NCBI GenBank assembly: GCA_024036415.1
Contig: JAMWET010005459.1
Location: 86,001-150,000, forward strand
DNA: 64,000 bases
Reading direction: 5' to 3'
Source: Prochilodus magdalenae
Taxonomy: Eukaryota > Chordata > Actinopteri > Characiformes > Prochilodontidae
Positions 32,309 to 44,949 of this stretch are shown here, in pieces. Numbering within the stretch: position 1 is the first letter of the stretch; each line of letters begins with the position of its first letter. The notes under the pieces are model-generated. The model was not told the origin of the DNA, made no database searches, and saw nothing but the letters and a program-made list of their open reading frames with translations. Both the position numbers and the translations under genes were made by a program.

Positions 32309-33529
32309 AAGCCTAGCCTCACCTAAAAGTTTAGCTCTTCTGGCATGTAGGTCTTCAATCCAAGTCCAATCTAAACATCTGTCTGATTCCACTAGCCTTT
32401 TTCAAGCAATTACCTTCCAATACAAATCTGATATCAGCTTCGAAACATCTGGCTTGTATCATGCTCTTCGAATCCTTTCATCGCTACCTGCTGTAACTGA
32501 CCTTCTGGAGAATGATGATGCGTTTCCTGTTGTATATAAAGCCCCCAGGAGCTTCTTCTGGCATTTTCTGCTGGCTTGTAGTTCACAGTGCGTATATCAT
32601 CGCTGGGCTTTGACTAACTGTAGTTAGTCATAATTCATTCAGTCATAAAATAACCTTCAGTGTAAGCTGGAGTGCGAATGGGAGAAATATGAAGGCATAA
32701 TTTCCTCTGCCGCTGCAATTATGAGGGCAGCGGAGGTGAACCCCATGGTTATCTCCACACGCTCAGGCTTTCTCCCAGGCTCTAGAATGAGTAGATAGGA
32801 GGACCTGCACATTTTCTTCCAGCGTGCTAAATTGAAAGCAGGCCCTTTTCACCCGTGCACTCTGGCAAGCGGCAATGTGCGAGAGGACGCCCCTCTGATA
32901 CGCAATCTCCCCTCTGACCTCACGCATTCAACTGTTTAAGAGGATGGTAAAGGAAAGTGCTGCCTCCAGTAGTTCAGGACACTAGAGGGCAAGATGTGGA
33001 TGGGTGACACTCAGTGACCCAAGACAGAGCATCCAGTGCAGAGGCCAACTTCATTCTGCACTTATCTCCTATAAAAGGGAATACAGAGGACCTACCGGGC
33101 CAGCTCACAGAACCATAGCCCCTATTACTGCACTAGTGTTGAGACTGCTCAGCAACCACTAGAGGTGTTTTATTGGTTTGTGTAAAAGGGTGATTTCAAG
33201 CTCGGGTCTTACATGCCATAGGCATAGATTTATGATTGGGACACTTGGGAATATGGCCCCACCAATATTTGAAAATCCACACCAGTTGATGAAAAAATGA
33301 TATATGGCTTATTTTAATAGGGCTAGAACATCCACTGACATGATCTCAAGGAATCCAAATGTGGTTCTTCTATGAAAATCCTTATCCTTAAGCTGGCATG
33401 ATGCTCTGGTAGCATTGAAGTCCATTGATGGTTGCTGAATGCACTCACTGGAGGCGAGCGCAGTGGGTGTATGATGCAAGCTAACAGGATATTAAGACAA
33501 AGCAGTGTGATGTGGGATAAGCTGAGTTG
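32309..33529. other. Unique stretch, candidate conserved non-coding part near 32640-32940
   Basis: 32640-32940 is repeat-free and balanced ('cctctgccgctgcaattatg', 'gcgagaggacgcccctctga'). No exon with plausible splice sites was recognised. Confidence 0.35.
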
Positions 33530-33531
33530 TG

Positions 33532-33747
33532 AGTGGTCAGTGTGGCTCAGCGGTTAACACCACTACCCACCAGAGAGCTACCACCCCATGTGAGAGACGG
33601 GGTTTGAATCCCAGTCTAGAAAGCAAATGCTGAGCTACACCAAAAAGAGTCCCTGGGCAAGACTCCTAACACTGCACTGGTCTACCTGTAAATGAATAAC
33701 CTCGTAAGTCTCTCTGGATAAGAGCGTCAGCTAAATGCTTAAATGTA
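33532..33747 (+). mobile_element. tRNA-derived SINE with L2-type tail, copy S3
   Basis: Same family as S2: A box TGGCTCAGCGG, B box GGTTTGAATCC, middle 'agtccctgggcaagactcct', tail 'ctctggataagagcgtcagc'. Confidence 0.85.
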
Positions 33748-34029
33748 AGCGTGAGTAACTAAATGAGTTATTGGATTGTAGATTGAAAGTGATTAGCTAG
33801 GCAGCTATCCTACAAAAGCAACTAGGCAAAAAACACACTTTTTTATATAGTAGATTTTCAACTTGGACAATATTTTAGATTCCAGCTGGTCCTAGTGTTA
33901 AGATCAATCAATGCTAGCCAGGAATTGTGTAAAGTTTGTAGTACAGTACAGATGTGGTATAATGAAACTCTGCAAAACAGGCAGCAATTAAAGAAACAGA
34001 TGTTCTGCCATCATTATTGTCCCTAAACC

Positions 34030-35640
34030 AGTTTGCACTGATGACTCTTTCTATGCAATGTCACACCAATGACTTCTGCCCTGCAATGTTATACCAGTGA
34101 CCTTTCTCATTCATTGTTACACTGATGACTCCTGCCTTGCAACGTTACACCAATGACCTTTCTCATGCATTGTTACACTGATGACTCCTGCCATGCAAAG
34201 TTACACCAGTGACCTTTCTCATGCATTGTTACACTGATGACTCCTGCCATGCAAAATTACACCAATGACCTTTCTCATGCATTGTTACACTGATGACTCC
34301 TGCCATGCACCAAGACCTTTCTCATGCATTGTAACACAATGCCATGACCTTACTCATGACCTTTCTCATGCATTGTTACACTGATGACTCCTGCCATGCA
34401 ACGTTACACCAATGAACTTTTGCATGATTTGTTACACTGATGACTCCTGCCATGCAAAATTACACCAATGACCTTTCTCCTGCATTGTAACACTGATGAC
34501 TCCTGCCATGCAACATTACACCAATGAACTTTTGCATGCTTTGTTACACTGATGACTCCTGCCATGCAAAATTACACCAATGACATTTCTCATGCATTGT
34601 TACACTGATGACTCCTGCCATGCAAAATTACACCAATGACCTTTCTCATGCATTGTAACACTGATGACTCCTGCCATGCAACGTTACACCAATGACCTTT
34701 CTCATGCATTGTTACACTGATGACTCCTGCCATGCAAAATTACACCAATGACCTTTCTCATGCATTGTTACACTGATGACTCCTGCCATGCAACGTTACA
34801 CCAATGAACTTTTGCATGCTTTGTTACAATGATGACTCCTGCCATAGCAAAATTACACCAATGACCTTTCTCCTGCATTGTAACACTGATGACTCCTTCC
34901 ATGCAACGTTACACCAATGAACTTTTGCATGCTTTGTTACACTGATAACTCCTGCCATGCAAAATTACACCAATGACATTTCTCAAACTCCTGCCACAAC
35001 GTTACACCAATGACATTTCTCATGCATTTTTACACTGATGACTCCTGCCATGCAAAATTACACCAATGACCATGCATTCGCATGACTCCTGCATTGTAAC
35101 ACTGATGACTTTCTCATGCTAACACTGATGACTCCTGCCATGCGACGTTACACCAGTGACCTTTCTCATGCATTGTTACACTGATGACTCCTGCCATGCA
35201 AAATTACACCAATGACCTTTCTCATGCATTGTTACACTGATGACTCCTGCCATGCAAAATTACACCAATGACCTTTCTCATGCATTGTTACACTGATGAC
35301 TCCTGCCATGCAACATTACACCAGTGACCTTTCTCATGCATTGTTACACTGATGACTCCTTCCTTGCAAAGTTACACCAGTGACCTTTCTCATGCATTGT
35401 TACACTGATGACTTTTGCCATGCAAAGTTACACCAGTGCTCTTTACTCTGCAAAGTTACACCTGTGTCTTTTGTAAGGCATTGTTACACTGATGATGCAG
35501 GGTCTTGCCATGCAGCGTTGCACCGATGGCTCTCGCCATGCAAAGTTACACCAATGACCCATGCCACGCAATGTAAGAACACTGACCTTTGCCACACAAA
35601 GTTTTACCACTATCCCTTACCCTGCAAAGTTTGCCAAGTC
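34030..35640. repeat. 28/56-bp minisatellite, main block
   Basis: A tandem array whose 56-bp unit is a dimer of two related 28-bp halves: 'ttacactgatgactcctgcc' + 'atgcaaaa' and 'ttacaccaatgacctttctc' + 'atgcattg'. About 28 dimers, with local deletions near 34310-34370 and 34980-35130. A frame open at 35380-35700 is a by-product of the repeat. Confidence 0.95.
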
Positions 35641-36644
35641 GATCCAAATCCAACTAGCTGTCTGATTAATAGGTCTTTTCTAAGCAGGGAAAACATTTGA
35701 AGGTGTAGCGCAGGCCATGTCCATTAAAACATGGATGTCAATAAATGACATGTCAATTTTAATTACACAGAATGTGGCACCAAGTCATCAAAGATAAGAC
35801 AATAAAAGCCAGTGACTTATTTCTGCTGTAGGCCTTGGTGTGTTTAAACGATAGACTCATTGTCTTAGCGGTCTTGGCTGAGTGACTGGAACACGGTGTA
35901 AATCTGATGCGTCTCATACCGGAGTCAAGGCTTGTTGTCTAATAGAAGTCCTTGATTCATGAACTGATTCAGCAGTGCTGAAGGGGGATCGGCTAGGCCT
36001 GCGCTGGCTCTCTCATGCAGGTGTGATTTATTGCAGCTTCGAACTGTTTCACTCCAAATGTGCAACCTACACTCTGCCCACTGCTGAAATAGTTTTTAAT
36101 GCAGTTTTATTTGTGAGGCACTTTTCATATTCGGCATTGTTCCATAAAAGCATTACTGGGAGCTAGGCCAAGAACCAAATGGTGTTTGTAAGGCAAGTCA
36201 CTCAATTGGCATGATGATTAAATCTTGAGAGAGACCAAGCCTAAATGGACCGGTATATTAAAGATGAAAAAGATATGAAAGCTGTTTTGTTTTGTCTATC
36301 AGAAAATAGATCACCATTTTATGTATTTTATTTTTTATTTATTAATTTTGTTTTACTTTATTTCTAATAGCATCTGGACTAGACCTGAAGTTAATCCATA
36401 TTTCTTTCTATGAGAAAAATTGATGCTGTTCGTGAAAACATTTAATACACAATAATTTACAGACACGCCCCGAAGGTCATATTGTATATGTTTTTCCTAT
36501 CGAGGGTTCCCATTCATTTTGAATGAATAATTAATTTTACAATTGAATTATTGCATAAAGTAGTTGCAGTTGCAATGTTGTACACACATGATACTTTGCA
36601 TTGAGGATTTATCTGATATGCATGAGGATGGCAGCTAGCAAGCC
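35641..36644. other. Non-coding stretch, nothing recognised
   Basis: Separates the main minisatellite block from its second block. AT-rich in the right half. No gene recognised. Confidence 0.5.
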
Positions 36645-36860
36645 ATGACTCTTGCCATGAAATGGTACACCAATGACCCATGCCATGTAATGTTACACCA
36701 ATGACTCACCCATGCAAAGTTACACCGCTGACACTTGCCATGCAATGTTACACAGATGACCCATGCCATGTAATGTTACACCAATGACTCACCCATGCAA
36801 AGTTACACAAGTGACCATCACTATGCAAAGTTATACCACTCACCCTCATTATGCAAACCT
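36645..36860. repeat. 28-bp minisatellite, second block
   Basis: About seven diverged units of the 'gttacaccaatgacccatgc' type, the same motif as the main block 1 kb to the left. Confidence 0.9.
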
Positions 36861-37324
36861 ACCCTGGTCACCCCTCCCCATGGCAACTAGCATGTTTTGT
36901 TAGTCAGGTGGCTTTGACATAATTAAACTACAACGGGAATAGTTTATGTACACAGTATGATACTCCTTTATATCTCCACCTCTAATATATATTTAGTGAT
37001 GTAAAAACTTTGATCTCTTTTTCTGCACAGTGTAAAAGCTCTAGTTCTCCTTTCAGCTTAGTGAATATTCATGATGGACCGACCAATAGAATCGCTCTAA
37101 ACCTGCTTAGTAGTAAACCTTGTTCTATCAGCTCCACTGCAGGTTAAGAAAGCTGGTTCCTCCTCCTGTAAAGCTCCATTCTGGAGGTCTTTAAGTTGTA
37201 CTGTATAATTCCATGAGTGCTATTTCAGATGCTGCATATATTTCTTCTATGAGTAACTGACTGGTTGTGTAGATATGACTACAGTGCAGGGGTGTAGCTA
37301 CAGGGGGATCTGTGCGGATGAGGC
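36861..37324. other. Non-coding stretch, nothing recognised
   Basis: Lies between the second and third minisatellite blocks. No recognisable feature. Confidence 0.5.
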
Positions 37325-37435
37325 TCCCTAAAGTTACACCAATGACCCATGCTATGCAAAGTTACACCAATGACTCCTGCCATGTGAAGTTACACCAATG
37401 ACTCCTGCCATGCAGAATTACTTCATTGATCCTTC
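37325..37435. repeat. 28-bp minisatellite, third block
   Basis: Four diverged units ('aagttacaccaatgactcct'), same orientation as the other two blocks. Confidence 0.9.
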
Positions 37436-39114
37436 CCATGCCAATTCAGCTAATTAATTTGCAGACCTTTCCTTAGACTAAATGGCTTGTCAATCTTTCT
37501 CTAGTGCTGTGAAACATATGCCTTATGTTACTTGACATGATGTGCTATCAGTTGTCATAGTAACTAGGCAACTAAATGCAAAAATTTCTATTATGAAGTA
37601 GGCTAGATGGGAATTGTCAACCTCCCTATGCCAATGGTTGTGAGACATTCCTAGTGGGCCCATCAAACCTGTAACGAGGCCCTCCTAAAACTACAGCCCA
37701 GTTGCATGGGGAACATTCTGTGCCATGCTTGCTAAATGAAAGAGCTGGATGTGGATATTAAAAGACAATTTCAGTTGAAATCTCTCATTATGGGTGGAAA
37801 GACAAACGAGGAGACGGGTATTTAGAGATGTGCTGTAAATTAGTGGAATTAGACCACTGGAATTGAGGTTTATCTTGGTTTTAGCTTTATCAGTCTGGAT
37901 AAGGAATCAATTAAGTCTCCGTTGGTAGGCTGCAGAAAGAGTCTGAGGAAACGTGCAGATGGTAGGCATTGATCTATAGACCTCAGTTCATTATTTCATC
38001 TTGCACACAAGCGCAGTGCCAAAAAAATCAAACACACAAGGTCTGGCTGTGTGCACCATATATCAGTGTCACAATGATTTAAGTAAGTCATAGAGGTAAC
38101 AGATGGCAAAGCACATCAGCCAGAGAACATTTCATTGATTGGGAAAAAGGGGGAGATGATTTTAAGAGAGAGGATGAATCTTCATTATTACATCATCCAC
38201 CAGCCTGCAGTTCTTTTGAGATGTCTCGGCTAGCTAATGCAAGATCAAGCAAACCAACGTTATCTCCAAACCCAGGCCTCCAAAAGGCCTGCAAAAAGGC
38301 TGAAGAATCAATGCCAGGGATGGCATTCAATTTGTGCTTAAATCTGACACTAATCAGCTAATTTATTCAGTTCAATGGGGTACCCAACCACTTCAGATCA
38401 TCCTAATAGCTACACCGAGACTGTTTCCAGTTTCTGCATTAGCCTCGTTTGCACAGCCGGCTGGGCAGGTTTCGCTGACTGGGATTGTTTCTCTCTGGCA
38501 CCAACTTCATCTCGCCGACAAAAGGAGCCTAGCGGAATAGCAAAGAGCGAAGACATGGCCGGGGAGCAGGGAAGGGACTCGAGGGAGACCTAGCTTTAGG
38601 GAAGGCAGTTGAGGGATGCAGGAGCACTGGCTCGCATCTGCTAGCAAACGCTGTAACTCAATTTGGCTAGCATCTCAGTTGATCTCATCTCATTAGCATC
38701 TTTGTTCCTGCGCTAGGCCGAGGCAATCTGTTCGGCCACGAGAGTCTTCAGACGGAGAGCCAGACAGCCGTAATATTAATCATAGTGTTATCCCTCCACC
38801 AATCAAATCTTGATTACTGGCTCCTCTTGAAAGAACACTCCAATGTTCTGAGCTCAGTCTCTAATAGGGATGCGCACAGGTACTCAAATACTCCATTAAC
38901 CTTTCGAGGCGCCGGTATTTAAACACTGAAGTCATTAACTTATTCAAGTATTTGTTATAAACATAGAAGAGATACAGAATAACAATTCAGTGAAGCAATA
39001 ATTGTGTATCCCAAGGATCTTTACATGAGCATGTTGCCGAGGATGTATTGTCAAGGACAGCAGTTAGCACTGCTATATCAGTAACTAGGCTTACCACTCC
39101 AGCTGAAGGGCTCC
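37436..39114. other. Mostly unrecognised; possible hAT terminus at 38865
   Basis: No gene. 'tagggatgcgcacaggtact' starting at 38865 resembles a hAT left end (TAGGGATG...). I could not find a matching right end. 38200-38800 may contain conserved non-coding DNA. Confidence 0.35.
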
Positions 39115-39335
39115 TGGAGATGGTGTTGCATGGGGATGGAGGGCTATAAATACCTGAGATGAGGTGCTACAGTGCAGTGAATGTCTTTTTTGATGTGTGG
39201 AAAATGGCTCCAAAGCAGATGTTAATGATTGGCTAAAGGAGGGGCTGCATTTGGGCATGCCATGTACCTTAGTGTGAAGGCAGTAGCTGCATCTGAATCC
39301 TAATGGGAATCAACAGCTGCACCAGATTTTAATGC
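39115..39335 (+). mobile_element. Tc1-like MITE family B, copy B3 (5' part)
   Basis: Matches the 5' half of B5, including 'ggaaaatggctccaaagcag' and 'atgttaatgattggctaaag' (MAPKQMLM...LK), then decays. It lies about 60 bp left of copy D3. Confidence 0.6.
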
Positions 39336-39397
39336 CAGTATATAAATTAAGTTGGACTTTCTGTATGATCAAATTCTATATGTTCACTTCTACTGTA

Positions 39398-39930
39398 CAA
39401 GGGTTGGACAATGAAACTGAAACACCTGGTTTTAGACCACAATCATTTATTAGTATGGTGTAGGGCCTCCTTTTGCGGCCAATACAGCGTCAGTTCGTTT
39501 TGGGAATGACATATACTGCGTCCTGCACAGTGGTCAGAGGGATTTTAAGCCATTCTTCTTGCAGGATAGTGGCCAGGTCACTACGTGATGCTGGTGGAGG
39601 TTCGTCCTTCTTGGTGGTATGCTGACATTACCCTGGATACCGTGGCTCTTGATACATCACAAAGACTTGCTGTCTTGGCCACAGATGCGCCAGCAAGACG
39701 TGCACCAACAGTTTGTCCTCTTTTGAACTCTGGTATGTCACCCATAATGTTGTGTGCATTGCAGTATTTTGAGCAGAACTGTGCTCTTACCTGCTAACTG
39801 AACCTTCACACTCTGCTCTTACTGGTGCAATGTGCAATTAATGAAGATTGGCCACCAGGCTGGTCCAATTTAGCCATGAGACCTCCCACACTAAAATGAC
39901 AGGTGTTTCAGTTTCATTGTCCAACCCCTG
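39398..39930 (-). mobile_element. Tc1-like MITE family D, copy D3 (533 bp)
   Basis: TIR 'caagggttggacaatgaaac' at the left and 'tccaacccctg' at the right, TA on both sides (39396-39397 and 39931-39932). Same internal joint as D2 and D4. Confidence 0.95.
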
Positions 39931-40364
39931 TATATAACCAAATGTGGTTCTATCTTGTCGTCGCCCCAGAAAGCTTTTTCTATTCAAATACATGTTTGGG
40001 TTTTTGGGTCTTAAATCAGTCAAACCTTAAAACTTACCCTTGATCCTAAACCCTGTAGTCCTGATGGGAAGCTGCATAGATGTGAATGCCTGTAGATAAC
40101 CTGTGGGGAGCTACTAAATAAATAAGTTGGTCTTTCAATTTTATAGAGCCTTTACATTACGCTGAGGTTCTTTAAACCTTAAAATGGTTATTCACATTTG
40201 CACATGCTTATTTATTAAAGGGGCTCCTTCCAACACTTTCGCTACGAATCAAGTGTGGTTCTATCACGGCATCGCTCCAGGAAGACTATTTTGTACCTGT
40301 GTTTTTAAAGGTCCAAATCAGAGCTTTACATCGAGTGAGTTTACCTGGACTTAATAATCAGGTG
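39931..40364. other. Non-coding stretch with a possible dispersed repeat pair
   Basis: Two diverged copies of a short motif ('aaatgtggttctatcttgtc' and 'aagtgtggttctatcacggc', near 39942 and 40250). Family unknown. Confidence 0.35.
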
Positions 40365-40600
40365 TATGGAGGCGCTGGTCATATGGGCCTAGCAGCAGTG
40401 TCCAGGAAAAAGCAAAGCCCCAGTCTACAGGAAGTTCTCCTCAGAATTGTGCCTGGGAAGGCATCCACCAAATCTGGCCCAACTGCACAATTCTTTGATG
40501 TTCTTTGAGTGGCTGAACATTGATGTGGCCTACATCCAGAAACTTGTCCAGTCCATGCCAAATCCAGTCACAGCTGTTTGTCTTCTGGAGGTGTTGCATG
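40365..40600 (+). mobile_element. Tc1-like MITE family B, copy B4 (3' part)
   Basis: Shares 'ggaagttctcctcagaattg', 'catccaccaaatctggccca' and 'gaacattgatgtggcctaca' with B1, B2 and B5. The 5' half is lost. Confidence 0.65.
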
Positions 40601-41664
40601 CTATTAGGTACGTTGCAGTCAGGTGTGTCATTCTTTAGCCTATGAGCTTATATATTATACAAGATACCTTGTTGATACATTGTCCACTGATGAAAAGGTC
40701 CCATGTAGAAGACAAGTACATTTAGTACCAGTTAGTTAGGTTAGGTCAGTAACTCAACATCCATAATAAATTTGAAAGGTGGACTCGCATGTTTTCACTC
40801 AGCACAGATTTATCCTCAGCATCAATTCATATTAGGTGAGCTTTAGCCTGAAGCTGGTGGCATTTCTGGATGTTGTTGACATTTAACTATATTTATACAG
40901 TACTTCCCTGATAGCAAGAAGTTACAGCCCACTGAAAGCAAAGCTTGAAGTCCACTGGCATTTTGCTCTGAGTTTTCTAGATGGTCCACTTATTAAACAA
41001 AATGCCACTTTTTATCATTCATTTTCCACTTCATTTATTCGTTTATGAATTTATCTTTCTCTCTTATTTTAATTCAGTTCATAGGTTTCATCTATTACAG
41101 TGTGAATAACAACATCATATTTAAAAATTGTTTAATATACTTTTTTTCCCAAAGTATTCCCAAAATTAATTCACACAAAAGCATGTCAGCTTTTAATGCT
41201 GTAGAATGAGAAGTCCAAGATCAGGAGCTTTTATTATTGAGTTTCAGCCTTGACTTTTACACACTGAGATTTCTCCGGATTCTCAGAATCTTGTTTTAAG
41301 ACCAGCAGATAGGGACCTCATACATTGAGCAGTGTTGTTCTTGAACTGTTGGACTGTCTGCTCATACAGTTTTTTGTGAAGTAGCCCATTCTTACCCATC
41401 CTGTCTAACCAATCCTTTTTACCTGTTACGTATTCATTTGTTTGGCTATGGAAACTTCTAAAAGTGTTTTGATTACTGAAGAAACGTCCTAGTCTTACAT
41501 CGCCCTGCTCCCAACTTGAAGCCCTTGAACTTGGAAATTCCATATAACTTATAAACATTAATAAAACGGTGACCAGCTCAAATATTAAATTTCTCAGCTC
41601 AAGTTTACTTTACATTACTTCCTGCTTTCCTTTGCATTGTGCTTTCTAACCCAACTTTGCAGTT
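40601..41664. other. AT-rich non-coding stretch, nothing recognised
   Basis: A 91-codon minus-strand frame at 41283-41558 has no recognisable motif. No other feature. Confidence 0.45.
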
Positions 41665-41885
41665 TGCAGTTACATATCATCACTGTCTAAAGAAAAAACA
41701 AGTATCTCCAAAATGGCTACCTTACAGGAGAGGGAAATAAGCTTATTTAATTTGAATGTAAGTCAATAGAACCAAACCTTTTTTTTTTCCCCAAATGATG
41801 ATGTCCATTCATCATGAAACGTTCACACAGTGTAAACAGCAGCTCTGTTGAAATGATGTGTAAAAGCCAAAATCAGCAAAATTGA
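41665..41885. mobile_element. MITE family F, copy F3 (decayed)
   Basis: 'tcatcactgtctaaagaaaa' at the left and 'gagatacatgttttt' at the right resemble the TIRs of F1 and F2 ('cgtcgctgtccaa...'). The interior shares 'aagtatctccaaaatggct', 'catcatgaaacgttcacaca' and 'gtaaacagcagctc'. No coding content. Confidence 0.65.
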
Positions 41886-41894
41886 GATACATGT

Positions 41895-42337
41895 TTTTTA
41901 AATTACATTTATGTTTAAGGTATTTAGCAGACGCTCTTATCCAGAGTGACTTACAACCGTGCTTAGTGTTCCGTTGGATAATATTCCAGCTAGTACAGGA
42001 AGTGTAGAGCCTAAAACTCACCACGAGCTCAGACACTGCCCAGACAAGGGGCCAGTGCTGGTACCTAGAGATCAATACACAGACATATATAACATAAAGG
42101 GCACTACCTGGCAACCCCAGCCCAGTGCTCATACCTATAGAGAAGAAAAGGTCATTATAAGTGCAACACAACACAAGTACATACACACAGCTTACACCTC
42201 TACTAGAGCTCACTCACTTAAGTGCATTACGAAGAGATGGGTCTTCCATCTGCTTTGTTTGAAGACTGTGGGAGACTCCACTGTTCGGACAGCCAGTGGA
42301 AGTTCGTTCCACCATCTGGGAACCAGGACAGAGAATT
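41895..42337 (-). mobile_element. L2-clade LINE 3' end (L2-3)
   Basis: Collinear with the 3' UTR of L2-1 ('gtgcttagtgttccgttgga', 'gagctcagacactgcccaga', 'agcccagtgctcatacctat'), including the tail at 41905-41950 and the end of ORF2 (complement near 42290-42330). It is strongly 5' truncated. Confidence 0.85.
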
Positions 42338-43249
42338 GCACAGTGACAATTTTTCAGCTGGCAATTTATTGGATTCACCAACTGCCCATTGGTTTCAAGT
42401 ATAAGCATGTTTCCTATCCCCACGTTTGTTGGGAACGATGTTGATCATAGTACGGTACAGATGCTGCAGATTTTGACTACATCCCAAAACGTTGGTGTGT
42501 TCAGTTAAGGATCAGTGCACAGGCCAGTAAATGTGAGGGATTTGCCTGAACGGTATCGTATGGTATCACCACAAGGCTTGTCCTGGTTTAATCTAAACCA
42601 TTTCTTCTCTCACTCCGGCCAATACAAACTCCAATTCTCCTCACTCAGACTAACATAATAGCCCTGAAAGCTTTGATCTTGTAGAAGCTAAATCATCATT
42701 TATCCCAACTGCAGAAGCCTTAACGAAACCAATGTCAGCGGACGCGGGACTGTTTTGCCGTGGGCATTGTAGCAGAAATGATATTCGAGAGCGATCGATG
42801 GATTCACCTTGGCTGCAGCAACTTGGACATGTGCCTTTTTAAGGAGCCCTCTGTCAATCAGCCCGTGTGTGTTGCATCACTTCTGTCTCTCTCCTGCCGA
42901 GGCACTTGTTTGAAGATGTCAAACAACAGGCCAGGCATTGGATTCAGCCTCCAGCCTTGTAAGACCACAGCACAGATTCAGGGTTGATCAGCTACAGCAC
43001 GACTGATTCGATTGATGATCAGATGAGCAAATCAGACAACATACTGTGTAATAGACTGTAAAATAAAGTCTGATAAAAATAAACAAAGATCGTTACAATA
43101 AAAAGTTATTGACTATGATTTACCATTATCATCATAACCCTGGACTGAAACGTTAGCCATTTGCCGGACCGTTGTAATACATGTTTTACATGTTGGGAAT
43201 TTCTGCATAACTGTGACCTATCAGATCACCATTAAAGTCATAATTATAT
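42338..43249. other. Non-coding stretch, nothing recognised
   Basis: Unique in appearance around 42720-42990. No exon call supported. Confidence 0.45.
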
Positions 43250-43279
43250 ATACTATATATATATATATATACAGTATAT

Positions 43280-43508
43280 CGTCACTGTCCAAAGAAAACA
43301 TGTATCTCTATTTTTGTTGCCTCATTTGATCACCTGAGCTGCTATTTCCACTGTGTGGAAATTTCATAAAGAATGGACCAACAGAAATGGCCCAGAATGA
43401 GTTGGAAAGACGTCTGGTTCCATTGACAACCATTCAAAATAAATCAGGTTTTTGGTCTCTCCTGTAAAGTTGCCATTTTGGAGATACCTGTTTTTCTTTG
43501 GACAGCGA

Positions 43509-43510
<2 letters not shown>
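43280..43510. mobile_element. MITE family F, copy F1 (231 bp)
   Basis: TIR 'cgtcactgtccaaagaaaac' at the left and 'gtttttctttggacagcgacg' region at the right (ends 43510). It is embedded between TA repeats, consistent with TA target sites. No ORF. Confidence 0.9.

Positions 43511-43592
<82 letters not shown>
43511..43592. repeat. (TA)n microsatellite
   Basis: About 41 TA units between F1 and F2. Confidence 0.95.
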
Positions 43593-43594
<2 letters not shown>

Positions 43595-43837
43595 TCGCTG
43601 TCCAATGAAAACCATGTATCTCCAATTTGGTCGATTTTTATTTTTTGCCATCATTTGATCACATGGCCGGCTGTTTATATTGACTGGACATTTCACGATG
43701 AATGGATCACCAGATATATCCAAAACATGCTTGGAGAAACGTCTGGTTCCATTGACTTACATTAAAATTCAATCAGGTTTTTGGACTCTCCTGTAAAGCT
43801 GCCATTTTGGAGACACATGTTTTTCTTTGGACAGCGA

Positions 43838-43839
<2 letters not shown>
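43593..43839. mobile_element. MITE family F, copy F2 (247 bp)
   Basis: TIR 'cgtcgctgtccaatgaaaac' (43593) and 'tctttggacagcgacg' (ending 43839). The interior is collinear with F1 in the inverted orientation (F2 keeps 'ggtttttggactctcctgta' near its right end, as does F1). Confidence 0.9.

Positions 43840-43918
<79 letters not shown>
43840..43918. repeat. (TA)n microsatellite
   Basis: About 39 TA units right of F2. Confidence 0.95.
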
Positions 43919-43923
<5 letters not shown>

Positions 43924-44179
43924 GGAACCAATTTAAACTAACAACACAAAATGTATATTTTCTTTTTTCATTTATTAAATACAGCAATTCAGTATCAAGG
44001 GTGCACTTGATACTAATCCTAAGCAGTGTTTGTGTATGTAGTATATAATACAGTTATGAATGTCAAAGTTGACAACCAGATGATTTTTAGAAATGATAAT
44101 GATGGAAGCTATTTTCCCATAATGCAATCACAAACGCACAGTGAGGAGCTTCTTATGTTAGGTGGACAGTGATTTTTAT

Positions 44180-44398
44180 GGTTGGTGTAGTTCAGCAGAT
44201 AACACCACTACCGACCAGGAAGCCACCACTTCATGTGGGAGACTGGGGTTCGAATCCCAGTCTGGGTGACTATGCTGTGCTACACCAATAAGAGTCCTTG
44301 GGCAAGACTCCTAACACTACACTGGCCTCCCTGTAATATGATTAACCTTGTAAGTAGCTCTGGATAAGAGCGTCAGCTAAATGCCTTAAATGTAAATG
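44180..44398 (+). mobile_element. tRNA-derived SINE with L2-type tail, copy S4
   Basis: Best preserved SINE in the window: A box TAGTTCAGCAG, B box GGTTCGAATCC, middle 'agtccttgggcaagactcct', tail 'gagcgtcagctaaatgcctt' followed by AAATGTAAATG. Confidence 0.9.
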
Positions 44399-44934
44399 TG
44401 TTGAAGACCAGATTTACAAGGTGAAGACTACAGTTGCTATTTTTAAAATTGATTGTCTTTCAATTGACTGAACCTCCAAATCTCATTATCCCCGACTGAT
44501 CTTTTTAGAGGTGCACTTACTTTTGCTTTAAGATACAGAAATACAGACATTCAATTTTGGATCACTTTCTTCAATAAATGGATGAGCAGCTATATAATTG
44601 TTTAGGTTATTGGGTTGATTAAGTGCTCTGTATCTATTAACTAAGTGAACAACGTTAATTAAGATCAGTCTATGTTTTAGGTCCCATTTATTTATAAACA
44701 CAAGTGACAGGGTTCACAAACTTTCAAGCAGCACTGCCAGGGAAGACGTGTCATAAACATCTGTGGGTTAATTAGCTCAAACTCTGTAACCAAGGATACA
44801 AGTGCTAGTGGTTTGATTTATTTTAGGTCCACATGATGAGAATGATAATCCGTGACAAGGAGCAAACAAAGAAACTAGAATAAAAACTACACTGTGAGAA
44901 CCATCCATACGTGGGTGTATGTACACTCATGGTC
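44399..44934. other. AT-rich non-coding stretch, nothing recognised
   Basis: No gene or repeat family recognised. Confidence 0.5.
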
Positions 44935-44949
44935 CGAAGAGGAGTCGTG

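Noticed and set aside
35380..35700. 106-codon frame with repeated CYTDD / HAKLH words
   Set aside because: Translation of the 28-bp minisatellite; the period is not a multiple of three and the frame is short compared with the array.
34030..37435. Possible CRISPR-like array of short direct repeats
   Set aside because: Repeats are contiguous without unique spacers, in a fish-type genome; it is a minisatellite.
43364..44048. Frames rich in Ile-Tyr repeats
   Set aside because: Direct translation of the TA microsatellites.
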